Position numbers and translations under genes: made by a program. From contig NC_064449.1 in assembly GCF_023343835.1 (NCBI RefSeq), positions 3,199,778 through 3,263,777 of the forward strand: a DNA stretch of 64,000 nt. The letters run 5' to 3'. The notes beneath the pieces were generated by a model. It was not told where the DNA came from, did not search any database, and saw nothing but the letters and a program-made list of their open reading frames with translations. The first letter of the stretch is position 1, and each line of letters starts with the position of its first letter. Source of the DNA: Lagopus muta (lineage: Eukaryota > Chordata > Aves > Galliformes > Phasianidae). Below, piece by piece: positions 1 through 13,125 of the stretch.

Positions 1-3000
1 CGGCCACCCCCTACTCTGAATGGGTGCCTCTGCAGAAACATCTGGGATGGCCACCACTGATTTGCATGACCTAAAACAACTCAAAACCCACCCACAGAGG
101 ATTAGCAGATTGATTTACTTCACGTAGAGAGGTCTCCTCCATTCTAGGCATTATCCAACCCGGCAGCTCAGAGCTACTTACCGAGATTAACTCTGGCACC
201 ACGACACACAGTGCATCAGCTGAGGGCTGCCTCTCAGTGGTTCCTTCCTTCTAAGGAAACCACTTGCATCAAGGCATTGAAAACCTGGGAAACTTCATTT
301 TTTCTCCCCTCCTCCCTATCCTCCATAATTCTCTGTTAAGAGACAGTATCAGGCCAAAAAGCTCAACTTGTGAAAGGAAGGAAGGAGACAGGCAGCCCTC
401 ACTCCTTTGTTACAGATCACTGCCTTGCCTCAGTACATGGGAGGGAAGGTTTGCCCTGTGTGGGACAGTGGCAGTTTTTGTGCTCCAGGTCCTCCATCAG
501 CCCTTTCTCACTGCCAGAGAGCACACAACTGAGAAAATGTCTTGCTATGTGAAACATGCAATGCAGGAGCCTTTCCTAACAGCGTGAGCTTGTTTGAATG
601 AAGACACGAGTTTTCCTGCTTCTCTTAAGTCTCCCTAAGCAGAGATATAAGCCAACTCCAGGTCAGGGCAAACGGCCCAGCCTGAGCAAAATGCCCGTTC
701 AGATCCACGTATCAAGCAGCACATGATGTTAGTTAGCATCCCCATCCTCTGCCAGCTGGCCTCACTGGGTTCACCCTAAGGACACTCTGGCCACTGCCAG
801 AATACACACTTCTCTGCCTGTATATATACATGCACTGCTTTCCACTCTCCCTTCCCCTCATGCTGTCTGCCATTCAAGACATTTGCAGGAGGCACCTGCT
901 AGTGTTTCAAACACGTGAAGTGGATGGTTTTCATTAAGCCTGTGTCAGCACCGCAGCCCATAATGACTTGTTTGTACATACGGCCTGCTGGACAGCTGGG
1001 CAGCCATCTCAGCAGCTCCCATCCGCCCCTTCACGTGACAGCAGACGAGACTTTTGCAGGATGAGTTGGAAACCTGAAGGCCAAGCTGCTGCTTTAATAT
1101 CATAGGGAAAGCCTGTGCTTTTGCAGCAGCACGGCTCCCATATTTAGCACAGAGGTGGTGATACTTCAGAGGCATTCAAAGAATCGCTTTTTGGTGCATT
1201 CCACCAGCATCGTTAGGCAAACGGCCATAAATACCCTTCTTGCATATCTTGTCTCGCTGAGATTATTCTTGTCTCCTTGGCAACTGTCAGATGATGTATA
1301 ATGCCAGCAGGGATTAGCCTCAGTGAGCCTGATAACCCCTGTGTAAATTCCTGCTCTGTGAGGAGACCTGGCAGGACTCTCTTCTTTCCTGGTAACATTC
1401 AAGTGTTGCCATAAATAATGTTAAATCCAAGAACCTTTCAGTAAACCTGAGTAAGGATGAAAACTAATATGGTGCTTTTTAAGTGATAGTATGTCTTCTG
1501 TCCTCCAGAAAAGCAGTTTGAGACACGTGGATAAACGTGGTGTCTCACAGCCTGACAAGTAAAGCTGTGTTTTGAACCAGCGCTTAAGAGAAGGCTTGTG
1601 CTGAAAACTTGGCCTCTAATATCTTTATCTCCTTTGTTCCTGGATGCCAGCGAGGATCACGCTGGGAAATTCCAAATCCCCCACAAGAGCTTAAACTTAT
1701 GCAGTGCTTTTAAAGCAATTAATTTCTGAAAAATAACCTGAATTCAGGTCAGTGTTTGAAATCCAGGTGCGTCCTCTGACATCTGCATCAAAGCTTTCTG
1801 CCCCATCAAGCAGCTAAGGCCTGCACCCTCACCCAGCTGCTTGCGGACACAACCAAAGCATCACTTCAGTGAGGCACAATTCCAATACCACCAGTTTTCT
1901 GCATGCAGAGCATTTGTCCAGGTAACAAAACACACTTGGGCTTAGTGAGGAAGAAGTTGTTTGTCTCCAGGTAGGCTGCCTGGACTGCCAGAGCTAATGA
2001 CACACAGATGAGACCCATCCCACAGCAGCGTCCTAGCTTAGGAAGCAGAGCAGCACCACGTGATAGATGGCATTGGGGGCTTTGGTGCACAAGTGCCATG
2101 TTTAAACCACTTTTTTTTTTTCTCCCTTCAGTCCCTTTCAGTTCTTATAATCCCTCAACTTGGGAGCATCTGTTCTAATTCAACAGGACAAAAAGAAAAA
2201 AGAAGAAGAAATCACCCAGATATTCTTATTTTTGCTGCAGTGTATTGCTGTAATTAAACACACAGATCTCTGGCACAGTGCTGCATTGATGTGATGTATC
2301 ATGGCTGATATCCATCAGATATCAGCTGGAGAGCTGAGGAAGGTCTCCAAGACTGTTCCAGGAGTTAGGTCACAAACCAGCCAAGGAAAGGGGTGGTGGG
2401 GAAGCCGCTGTGGGCAGAATAAGAAAATCCAAGTCTTGGCACAAGCTCCTTAGCAATGATGCAACATGATTTCCTTACATGCTTCCGTGGATCTGTTTGC
2501 TCCCCAGCCATCTGCTCACTGCAGCACACACCTTGTCACATGCTGGACAGGGAGAGGAGTCAGCAGCCTAAAGCAGGTGGTTTAGCACAGGAAGGATTAA
2601 ATGGTTCTGACTGAACTGCATGCCTGTGCTCCAGCAGAAATTTTAAGCAGCACCATTTTAGACACTTCTCAACACAGCAAGAAGTCAGTAGATGTAATAT
2701 TGCTACCACAGGCTTGTGCACAAAGAAATCCAGCTGCAGCAGCAGGAGTGAAGTATTTGCTGGGAGCCAAATACCATGATCTCCTGTCACTGATCACATT
2801 ATTCTTGCTTTCTGGCAGCAAGAGGAAGGGAAATTAAATCATTTAGAGGCAGTGATGCTAGGATAGGTCCCAGTTTAGAATCCTGCTGTAGTAGCGTAAA
2901 AAGCGGGCAGCAGATCTGCCTGCACTCTAATGCAGGATAAGCCACGTGTTCCTGCAAAGCAGCCCTCACCCTCCTTTGAAGGCAAAGCAATTAAAGAATG

Positions 3001-4934
3001 GCTGCTTTGATTTCCAGTTGAAATCTAAGCACACTCAGGATTGCAGAAGGAAGCCACTCCCAGCAACTCAGTAACTTATCAGGGAGTTTTGGAAGGTAAA
3101 GAGCAACCACTGACACACCAGTTCAGTTGTGCTTTATTTGGGGTAATTTAACGGGCCCTCTTACTGTTTAGGGCCACAAAGTACATAAACGTGGTACAAA
3201 ATGCTCTCATCCATCCTGATGCTTAAAAAACACCAAAACTGACAGCATTTCCCACCTCACTTCTATAACCCAAATGGGGCCCATGGACATTTCCCACTCC
3301 ATCTCTGAACCGCATCACTGAGGTTCAAAGGAAGATATTGGTGGAGGAGGGGAGTCCAGAGCTGTCCTTGCTCTGCCCATGCTAACATTGCCAAGGATGC
3401 CTTTAGCCACCAGGAGAAAACATCTTAATACCAGACAGAGAGGACAGGCTGTAATTCTCACAGCCCCTATTATCACAGCATTCCCAATCTCAACCCTTGT
3501 GCCATGCCTGCAGAACCCCACACCTGAGCAGCTTACAGCTCAGCTGCATGGACACCCAGGCTGTGCGCCTCCCCTGGCCCCACGTCCCCCTGGCACCTGC
3601 TGCCCACCAAGCACCTGAGTCCAGGATGCTTTTTCTGCATCAGGGCAGTTGTCAGAAAGCAGCAACCTCAGTGCCAGCAGCCACACTGGGAATGATACCT
3701 CTGAGCAACAGCTCGGACTGCAAGGGAAAAAAGGGCTTTTGATTCAATGAAGCATGACCTACATTTGAAAAAACTTTGGCTATGGGTACAAATCTAGGAG
3801 TATGTGCGTGCCAAATTTGGGGCCCACAGCCAAGTACAGAGCCTTTATCCTTTTCAGTGGGCTCCCATTCACATGGAGTTACAGAAAGAGGCTCTTTCCA
3901 GTCACTGGAACTGATAATGCATTCTCCTGCATGTCCATGATTTGGCACGTATACTTTATACACCATCCCACAGCATGTGCTGCATTCACTCTGTTTTTGG
4001 AGCTAAGTTTGCTGCCTGCATTTTCTCCGTATATTTTTCCACCAAGCCTGGCTCCTTGTAAGACTTAAAGTACCAGAACGCCTGTGTGTTTGCCAAAACC
4101 TGTTATTTTAAGAAATTCATGCAAAAACTTCATAAAAACAAGACTGTGGGAGGACAAGACTCCAAGGAGAGATCCATATTCTTGTTTCTGGACTCTCACG
4201 TTGCCCAGTGTCTCTGGCAATAGCAATACCTATGCAAGGTCTTCAGAGGAGACCAGGCTGACACGTGCACAGGATCTGCCCATTTTCAGAAATGCACTCA
4301 GCTTTCGAGCTGAGTTACAGGTGCTATTCAGAAACTCTATCCTGGACTTGGAACAGACCTGCTGTGGTTTAATTTAGCAGCTCTGTCTCGTGCTATAAAT
4401 CACTATACATATTGCTATCGAGGTGCTCTGAAGGTCAAGGCCCTGCCCTGAGGATCTACAACAAAGGCCCAATCCTTATAGTGCTTACATCTGTGGCACT
4501 GCACAAAAAGGTACACAACCACTTCAGTGCTGGAGCATCTGCTGCACTGAGTCATAAGCTGAGCCACATTAGTGGAGACAGAGCAAAGTGGAGCAGAGAA
4601 GCGTGCATATACTCACTGCACACAGACCCACACTTTGTGCATGACTGTATTCTACTTAAGCAGATCAGGCTGCTCAGATGCTATTACTAACACACGGTAA
4701 TTATCTTTTGTCAGTGATCACCAAGAGCAAGGTCTGCCTCGTGTTAGAAGTCTGCTCCAAAGACCTCGTGTTCTAAAGAGCCAGCAAAGGACAGCAATTC
4801 AGGAATAGCTGAAGGCAGCAAGAAGTATTGCTGAGTTACATGATATCTCCCAAAGCTTTTTGCCTGCACAAATCCAGCATGATTTTGTCATGTTTAGAGT
4901 GACAAATCAAATACTAGTTGACCAGGAAATAGAT

Positions 4935-4950
4935 TATATATATATATATA
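4935..4950. repeat. (TA)8 microsatellite
   Basis: Uninterrupted TA dinucleotides in otherwise mixed intronic sequence; likely length-polymorphic. Confidence 0.9.
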
Positions 4951-5141
4951 TTTTGAAGTGAGATGCTACCTGTCAGCTCCAGAACCATCTTCAACAAAAC
5001 ACCTTGGGATGGTTTTACTTAAGCACCATAGTTGTGATGTGCTGTTGTTTTGGTTTTTGGAGGCTTTCTGACAAGCCTGTCCCTTTGTGTGTCCCTCACC
5101 TTTCATTTGTGACTGACAGGTGCTGTTGGTGATTAAAACAG

Positions 5142-5281
5142 ACTCATAGAATGGCTTGGGTTGGAAATGACCTCAAGGATCACCAAGCTCCAACCCCCCT
5201 GCTATAGGCAGGGCCACCAACCTCCATATCTAATACCAGACCAGGCTGTCCAGGGCCCTATCTAACATCTCCTTGTGAAGG
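5142..5281 (-). mobile_element. CR1 retrotransposon 3' tail, antisense
   Basis: Starts with the reverse complement of the CR1 3' end (CATAGAATGGCTTGGGTTGG) and runs through the usual 'gggccaccaacctcc' block. It is 5'-truncated, as most avian CR1 copies are, and has lost the distal part after about 140 bp. Confidence 0.85.
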
Positions 5282-6178
5282 GAAGGCTTTGATGAACTAA
5301 TAATTTTATGGAAGTAATAGCTTGAAGCTGGGGCTTCCATGCTAGCTAATATTAACAGTTTATATACAGTTTTCCAGCTCTCCTTATTTTTCTACAGAAA
5401 GTAACTACAAGTTCTACTGTATCAACTACAATAAGCATTCTGCAGAGAGCATCTTCTATCTCGCCTTAGTCAAGCCAAACAAGGAAAAAGATTTCTTTAA
5501 CTCCCCTTCCTCTGGGGTTTGAGATAAACTGCTCAGGATGTCACATTTGGTGCTATTCTTGAGATACAGGTGAATACAAGTTACTGGGAGATGTTTCATT
5601 AGCTGCCACATCTAACTCCCAGGTCAACATATCCAAGTTTAAATACATATCTGTTTTAGAAAGTTTTCTCCCTTGTCTCAAAGCTTCCTCATAGAAATGA
5701 AAAGGTTTTAAGCCAACTCCTAGAATTTAGCTCCAATATTTGTTTTGGCACCCGCTGGTTTCTCAAGTACAGGAACAGACTTTGCTGTTTCCATGCAATC
5801 GTGTTTGTGAGTGCAGGTCTGAGCATGAGGTCTAAATACATTGGAAGGCTTTTAGTTTGTATGTTACCATTAAATCCCAGAAGAATGTATCCTAAGCTTA
5901 AGAGAGTGCATAGGTGAAGATTTTAAAAGCATGTGAGCATTCCTTCCCAGATGCCTGCTGCTAACTTGCCATCACGTATGAAATATCCTCAGCAGAACAC
6001 AGTTCATTTTCCTCGCAATAAAGGAAGAGTGCTTAAAGCCATTGTAAGAGACTGCAAGGAGCTCAGTTATCATGCCTTGCTCCTAGGCACACAATTGATT
6101 TTTGAACACCTCCAGTCTGAAGCCTTAGACTAAAACAATTTCATTAAAATAGATTAAATTCAAGAATGGAGATTTGCT

Positions 6179-6262
6179 GTCATAGGAGCATTGAATGGCC
6201 CGAGTTGAAAAGGACCACAACGATCATCTAGTTTCAACACCCCCCCACTTCATGCATAGTCC
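6179..6262 (-). mobile_element. Short degenerate CR1 tail, antisense
   Basis: Only the terminal block is recognisable: a GAATGGCC..GTTGAAAAGGACC core followed by 'gatcatctagtttcaac' and a C-run. It has diverged more than the copies near 17 kb. Confidence 0.7.
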
Positions 6263-8806
6263 TGGCTTCTTCTTGCTGCAAGGAAGGACAACAAAGCCTC
6301 TCAAGAGCAGCAGTGTATGACACACCAATCTTTGTCTCCACCATCATAAGCATCTATTTTTTCTTTCCAGATGGCTTTAATGACTGTTATATATTCATTT
6401 TTCCAGCTTATCAACTAATCAGGCGTGCCATATTTCATTAGGCTACCACCTGACCCATGCTTACTGCTCACAAGAAGTTTACTGAAAGAAATATTTTCCA
6501 TCGTTTGAGTTGAGGAGTCAAATTGAGCTTGAGAACTGTGAATTAAAACCCCCACATTAGAAATAGCATGGCCAAAATGCACTACCATGAAAAAAATATG
6601 GCTTTTGCAAGGGAAAAATAACTTATGGAAAGAAAGCGTTAGAAATTACCAAGCAGAACAGACAACTGAATTTATTGATGCAAAACACAGACCGTTCCAC
6701 TTTCAAACATTACCAATTCTCTTTGTTAGATCAAGGCAAGACTTTGGAACCAGACCTGGGGGAGTGGGGGTGCTTCTGCTAACCTGAAGGTCCCAAACAC
6801 TGCTGTAATAGCGAACCTGAGCTGTGCTCCACTGAAACCGGCCTGATGGTTCCTCTCAGTTCTAATGTAGAATCATTGACTTGATGGAAGCTATAAGCCT
6901 CCCTGCTTCCAGCTACAAGCGCATAACTGAACTGCAGAGCAAAAGATGTTTGATTCAGTGCCACGTGCATCATCAGCACAGAGCTGGAAGAGCTGCTGGT
7001 GTTCCTTCTCGACACCCAGGAGCTGAGAGCTGCCATTAACAAGCCCTGGAACCAGCTTTCCATCCTGAGCCCAGTGACAGGCATCAGCCCTGGGAGCCAC
7101 TGTGCAGGGCCACCTCATCTCCCACAGAATTTGCATACGGAGAACAAGAGCCACTTCTTGCACTATTTAGCATCGCGTGTCCTCCAGGCACACTTTGTCC
7201 TCTGAGTTATCTCCAGCACTAATTTATTGCAGCATTGAAAGCAGCGGGCTCCAGCAGTCCCTCCCACAGGAAGCTGGCTGACTCATTTTTCCACACACTC
7301 TATTTTTCTCTCCATAAGAGCCAAGCGCTCAGGTCAAGAATAAACCACAAAAAAAAAAGGGAGGCTTGTGTTTAAGCACCTTCTAAAACGTGCATACAAC
7401 AGGCACCCACTTGTGGAGCTATTTCTCCCAAACAATGAATCTAGAGTTATTACACCCAGCCTGAGATACCCCCATATGGCACTCAGCTCTTTGCTTTTGC
7501 TGTGAGCAGCAGTTCCTAATCCTGTAAGATGATTTAGCCTAAGATAATGGCTGTTGGCTTCAGCCAGCCAGTTGTCTGTGTTCTCACAGACAAACAAGAT
7601 GAATGCCACCATTTGACACTCACTCCACTGAGCTCTTTGCCAAAACTGCTCAGATGTTTACCTTGCAAACTAGTTCTCTAAATCAACCAGATTTTTAGGG
7701 AAGGAAAAGAGAAACGCATTGCCAGGAAACCCTCAATTACCCACTCTTCCATGCTTTGCTTGTGATTCAGCAAGAGCTTACTCCCCTATTAGAAGGATTT
7801 TTCAAGGACCCTTAGAAAGAAAAAAAAAAGCACATTATTGTATTACCTGAATGTTAACAGCAGCTATTTCCAGCAACATTTCCAACTCTCCAGCTACATG
7901 AAACACAGGAAGCAACCAAAACCAGCCAATGCAGGCAGTTTTCCCCTTCAAAAGGGGCTTCAGGTTGAGAACTGAACATCTAACACTCTATCAGCAACTT
8001 CTCATCTCCTAGGGGAAACACAAGCCCTACCCCTCACACAAAAACAGGCCAGCTACTTCCATAGGCCAGCTCCCCTATTGGCCCTTGTGGCTCAGGTGTG
8101 AGACATCTGGGCTGATGCTGCATTAACCCTTTGCTACCCACCAGAACCCCTTGTGTCACTGCAGTGTGCTAAGAGGTAACCACTCTCAATCTTGTCATTT
8201 TTAATTTTAAAACTCAGGTTTTCAAAGCCAAGCGTTTCCTATTTGTCCCACAGAAGGGAAAAACTGAAGAGTAAAAGACAGATTTGCAGCAAAGAGTTTT
8301 CACTTTCATGCAAGCTATAAAGTATCTCATTCCCAAAATACCATGACTGTGTGACAAGTGCAGATTTTAACATGAGATGCTGCTGCCTCCTCTGTTTCAT
8401 AAAATAGGTTTAATGCTACGGCCAAGAGACATTTCCCATCAGTAACCTCTCCTGAGCTTGTTGCTTGGAAAAGAGCAATTCCAGGTCTTCTTGCTTACTA
8501 AGCTCCTGACTTTGGCAATTAAGAATCCTCATCCTTTAGATCTTTCATTCCTTTTTTTATTTTATTTTTCTTTATTGACAGATGAATCTTGTGCTTAAAA
8601 GATGCTTATTTGTTTCCTCTTTTGTGCATCTGCTGTTAGCATAGGATGCCATGATCACTCTGGCTGTCCTGCACTCTACAACGCCAGTCTGTGCAGTTGA
8701 TGAGCCACCAGTGGAGGTCAGGCAGCATGCTGCATCAAACCCTTCTGTCTGAGTAGATATGGATTTATTGGCTCTTCAGAATAAGAAGGAATAACAATAA
8801 CAACAA

Positions 8807-8826
8807 TACACCCCTATGGGGGTGTA
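8807..8826. repeat. Perfect 8-bp inverted repeat with 4-nt loop
   Basis: TACACCCC (8807-8814) and GGGGTGTA (8819-8826) are separated by TATG. It could form a small hairpin in DNA or intronic RNA. No flanking feature explains it. Confidence 0.6.
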
Positions 8827-9643
8827 AGGAGTGTTGCAGATAGCTGAGTGTGAAAGTACATGATGCAAAGGTACCAAGTGCCAGATACAGAGTAGTTTGC
8901 CTGAGTTGCACTGAAAAAAGAAGGTAATAAAACTGCTCTGTATTCTGCTGAGAGTTTCACATAAATGTATGATTTCATGTTAGGAGCCAATGAGGACTCT
9001 GCTGGCTGGATGCTGTGTGTCTCTACTACAGCCACCTCATAGGTCTCACTTAAATGGAAGAGCTGCAGGTGGGAAGCAAGGTCACTGGGGAGTGAGCTGA
9101 GGGCTGAGATGGGTCCTGAACAGAAAGAAATCTGTGCTAGGAAGTAAATCTTACCTGCAGTAGCTCAGCAGGTGTGCTCTCACTAGTGGGATGTGCCCTG
9201 TGCTTTATGGAGTGTTAACAGTACCACAGTGGGAGCAGGGAGTCCCTTGAATTCAGTGATGAGCAAATTAATGCAAGGTGTAATGCTCTCTGGGGTTTAT
9301 GAATTTAGCACTAATTAGTGCTTCTCTTATCTATTTTAGGCAAGTAAATCTTCAATATCCCTTGTTAAATTGGAATCATCTTGTTTGTAGAAGCAAATCA
9401 TATGGCAGCACTGATTTCTTTACCCAGTTACAGTCTGCTCTGTCTTTGCATTCTCTTTTCCTTCCTGACATGACTTATAACCAGATATTCTGTATAAAGT
9501 TAGATTTATGGAGTGAATATTCTCCCCAGAGAAGGTTTTCTTTGAATGAAACTGACCAGCAAGGCGTTCATTTCTCACAGCCAATCCCAAATGTTACAGA
9601 GCCCCTCTTGACAGGAGTGACCCACCGTATTTACATTGATTTT

Positions 9644-9795
9644 CAGAGAGTCACTGAGGTTGGAAAAGACCTCTCAGATCCCCCAGCCCAAACCCAGCCT
9701 GCCCCACCATGCCCACTGCCCACGTCCCTCAGTGCCACATCTCCATGGCTCTGGAACAGCTCCAGGATGGTGACCCTCTGCCCCTTGGGCAGCTG
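9644..9795 (-). mobile_element. CR1 3' fragment, antisense, older subfamily
   Basis: Shows the CR1 block 'tcactgaggttggaaaagac' followed by 'accatgcccactgcccacgt' and the 'ctccaggatggtgac' block typical of another CR1 subfamily than the ones at 17, 20 and 46 kb. Confidence 0.75.
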
Positions 9796-10684
9796 GTGTA
9801 GCCTTTATTGTATAGGAAAGCACTGATGGGGAAGAGAAAGCACTACAGCTTGTATAGTAAGAGTAGAGCCAGCCTGGCTGAGACAGAGGAACATCTTTTC
9901 AGTTCAACAGACATGAGAGCCATGGCTTATTTGAGTGGTGAATGGAAAATGTAGATAGAGGGTTACATCCCCTGATGACACTGATGTCTGAAATAATCAA
10001 TAGGGAGCTCGTGGTTTAAAACAAACATGCACAACATGCAAATGCTGACAACAGTGTGATAACCCATGCAGAAACCATGTGAAAATACATCATAAAACCT
10101 GCAGAATATTGGATGCTGTCAAGGTGGCTTCCTGTGTGCTATGCAAATTAACGTGAAAATCTCGACTTTCTAATCAATTAGAAGGGATAATTTGGCAGCA
10201 GTATTAATAACCTCAGAAACAAATGTAGCGTGAAAGTCTGCAGCACTGTAGGGAGGGTTGTGTGACCTCAGCTCAGCTCAGCAGACTTTGCCTTGTCTAT
10301 GAAAACTCAAAGAGTGATACACATGCATCAGCCATTTCACTGCCTAGAAGAAGCAGATGAGGATTTTTCCTCATTCTCCTGTGTAAGGAAAGACATGATG
10401 GGGTCATTCCTGTTTATTTCTGTCAAACTGTTACTCAAGGATAGTATTTTGCACTGTATGAGGCTAAAGAATTATTTTTACTTTTCTCTACTGTGCCAGA
10501 TAGAGTGCAAATGGTGTAGGCTGAGGCAACAACACTGTCTGCATTAACTAGCAGCAGGGGAGTCCTTTCTTCCTTCAGAGGGCTGCAGCTGCAGGAATAA
10601 GATGTGTGTGTAAACTAAGCAGCAAGTAGATAAATTCCAGATGATGATGTAGAGGTGGTTAATACAAACCTTACAGTCCTGCAA

Positions 10685-11200
10685 GCACTGTAGAACTGGA
10701 AAAGACCTTTGAGGTCAATTCATTTCCCTTCTGTCATAGGCAGGCCTCTGAAAGACTCTGGGTGATGAAGTGATCCAGCTCCACTGCAAAATTCATTTTT
10801 GCTACCATTCCTCTTACTGTAATTGTGCAAGAAGAGGAATCTTACTGCAGCTCCTTGGAAACTTAGAAATCTTCCAATTCCCAGCCTCAATATACTCTTA
10901 CCCAGTTTATTCACATCAGCTCTTCTGCCAAAATTCTGCTTCTGCTTTAATAGCACTTCCTTCTGTGTGCTTATCCACGATGTATTTATAGGGAGCCCTC
11001 CCTCATGGCATGAGATGAAACAAGCCATCCTCTTTAAGTCTCCTTCCATATAACAGATTTGCCATATTCTGGATCACCCTTGCAGCCCTTTCCTTCACCT
11101 TCTCCAGTCTGAGCACAGGGACCAGAACCAGAACCAGCAGCTAGAGACTGTCTTACCAGAGGTTTTACGATGCCATTAACATTCCCTTCTTTCTCACTGC
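10685..11200 (-). mobile_element. Old, strongly diverged CR1 copy, antisense
   Basis: The left end resembles the CR1 terminal 'ctggaaaagacctttgaggtc'. Between about 10985 and 11170 the text resembles antisense CR1 internal sequence ('gcagccctttccttcacctt', 'accagaaccagaaccagca'). Alignable blocks are short, so the limits are approximate and the two halves may be separate insertions. Confidence 0.45.
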
Positions 11201-13008
11201 TATGCTGTGTGCTTGTACTGTCTGCACCTGGAATTGTTCAAGCATATAGATGGCATTTTGCAATTAACCGTTGGGTGCTGGCATGCCATCTCATCTCGTA
11301 CCACTTGTGCTCGTTGAGAGTGTGGTCAGCATCTCACAGGCAAAGTCCTTCAGTGCTTCTCATCTGGTGCTTTCTCATCCTTGATAGCCCCCGCGGAGTA
11401 TTTCAGCACAAAGATGTTCCAGCAGCCTCTACAAATGCAAAGTGAATCATTCACAGAAAGCACAACTCATCCATCTCCTTTAGTGTCACCAATTAATAGC
11501 GGCTCAGGATGCCTTGAGATCTATAGCTGCTTAAAGGAAGAAAAACAGCCAACCCCATCCTACAGTGCTGTGCAGACATTGTGTTTTGTGTGCTCTGCCT
11601 GTGCAAGGGAACTTTATTAAGTAAACAAATGAGGGGGAGTGTGCAATGGCCTTTGGTGTGAGACTTTAAAGAAAGCAAGAAGACTGCTTATGTTTATCCA
11701 GGATAGGAAGGGAACTAAAAACTAAAACCAACTGGTAGGCAAATGATTTCTTACTATTGGAAAACATTTGTCATTCTGGAAGCCAATGTCTCTTGCTTCT
11801 GATTTGGATTATGTGACTCCATGCTGCGGAAATTCGGGGACCATCCTTAGAAGGGGCAGTGTTGCTTTGATGAGCAGCTCAGGCTGGATCTGTGTGCTCC
11901 TTCCTCGGGTTGGCAGTTCTTGAAGCAAAATCGTTGCACCCTTTGGTGGAGCTGCTGCCTTGAGCTCTCCAGCAGCCAAGCACCCCTGGTCAAATCCTGA
12001 CAGACACCAGAATGCACTCCCAAACAGCTGCTGACACTGATAGGGGTTTTCTCTTCTTGTCCCCATCCCTCCCACCCATCTTGCTTCCTTGGCTGAGGCA
12101 TAGGGGCTGCTGATGGCATTTCCCATTGAGCATGCTGGGTCTTGAAGGGGATTAATTCACTTCCAGTTAATCTGCCAGGGGAGAAGTCTGTGCCTAAGCG
12201 TAATGGAGGCTAATTAAACAGAAAACCATCCATTTGTGCTATCTCATTAGGGATTTGTCATAAAAACCTTATGTTCTCTTACAAACCTAAACAAGTGTGC
12301 TCACCATGTGAAAAACAGCAATAAAACTGTCCACAGGGTTGTAAAGTTCTAAGCCGTCGTTTATACAGCCTGTCTGCATCCTGTAGGTAAGGAATGGCCT
12401 TTCTGCTGTCCTCAAAGCACCCTGCATAACGAGGGCATCCCTCCTTCGAAATGGGAAAGAGGGCCAAGCCCAGAGCTGACAGTCTTTTGGAGCGGATGCT
12501 TCTCTGTCTGGCCCTGATGGGAACCAGGGATCAGAAGCAGAGGACACTTGTTTCAAATCTGCACTGAAGATGTTTGGAGGTTTACAAAGCATAAATATAA
12601 TGGGGTATCCCAGGAGATATGAACATCGGGTCCCCCAGGGCCTGGTCTCTTCCTTAGTCCCAGCTGGGTGTGTTCAGGAAAACTAAATTCCATATGGGTG
12701 ATGGGAGACGTTGGACGATGGATGCTGTTTTGCAGCAAGAGAAACTTACAAGCTGTGTCCTCCAAGGGAAAGTTTACCCAAGGGAAAATTAGTGTGGTCT
12801 ATCTAAATGGCTGCTCTCCTTCACTCCTGTCCAGAAAGAGATTTTCCTTGGTCCAAACTCAACTAACTTCAGAGTTTCTAACAAAACAGGGCTTGTGCAG
12901 AAGTCATATGAAGGCAGGTCTGCAGACCTTCTGCTGCACGGGAGGTGATCCGTGCTTTCCAGCCATGGGACAGCCCCCCATGGTAATGCAGCTGGTGTCT
13001 CCCTGCAG

Positions 13009-13125
13009 GCATCCGAGGTGGAGCGGCAGCTCTCCCTGCAGGTCCACACGCTCCGGGAGGACTTTCGGGAGAAGAACTCCTCCAGCAGTCAACACATCGT
13101 GCGGCTCGAGAGCCTCCAGGCTGAG
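13009..13125 (+). CDS. BICDL1: BICDL1 coding exon A
   Basis: 39 codons, phase 0 at both ends, from ASEVERQ to ESLQAE, following a 'ctccctgcag' acceptor and followed by a 'gtgagt' donor at 13126. It is pure coiled coil ([15 protein letters not shown]). The family sequence is strongly conserved here, so identity is secure. Confidence 0.95.

Larger units (their letters stand above)
1..13008 (+). other. BICDL1: Non-coding stretch, read as a large BICDL1 intron
   Basis: No exon of any recognisable gene was found on either strand. The first certain BICDL1 coding exon opens in phase 0 at 13009, and the upstream coiled-coil segment expected from the family is not seen here, so the earlier exons must lie to the left of the window. 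Contents are CR1 tails (5142, 6179, 9644 and an old copy at 10685-11200), a (TA)8 microsatellite at 4935-4950, and a perfect 8-bp inverted repeat at 8807-8826. Calling it intron is inference; it could include intergenic DNA only if BICDL1 began later, which the phase-0 internal-type exon argues against. Confidence 0.7.

Noticed and set aside
9299..9826. 175-codon plus-strand open frame in the first intron
   Set aside because: The second half runs through a CR1 fragment; the first half has no recognisable domain, splice context or codon bias.
1..13008. Search for BICDL1 exons 1-2 (dynein-binding CC1 region)
   Set aside because: No stretch resembling the expected coiled coil was found with splice sites, so they are taken to be outside the window.
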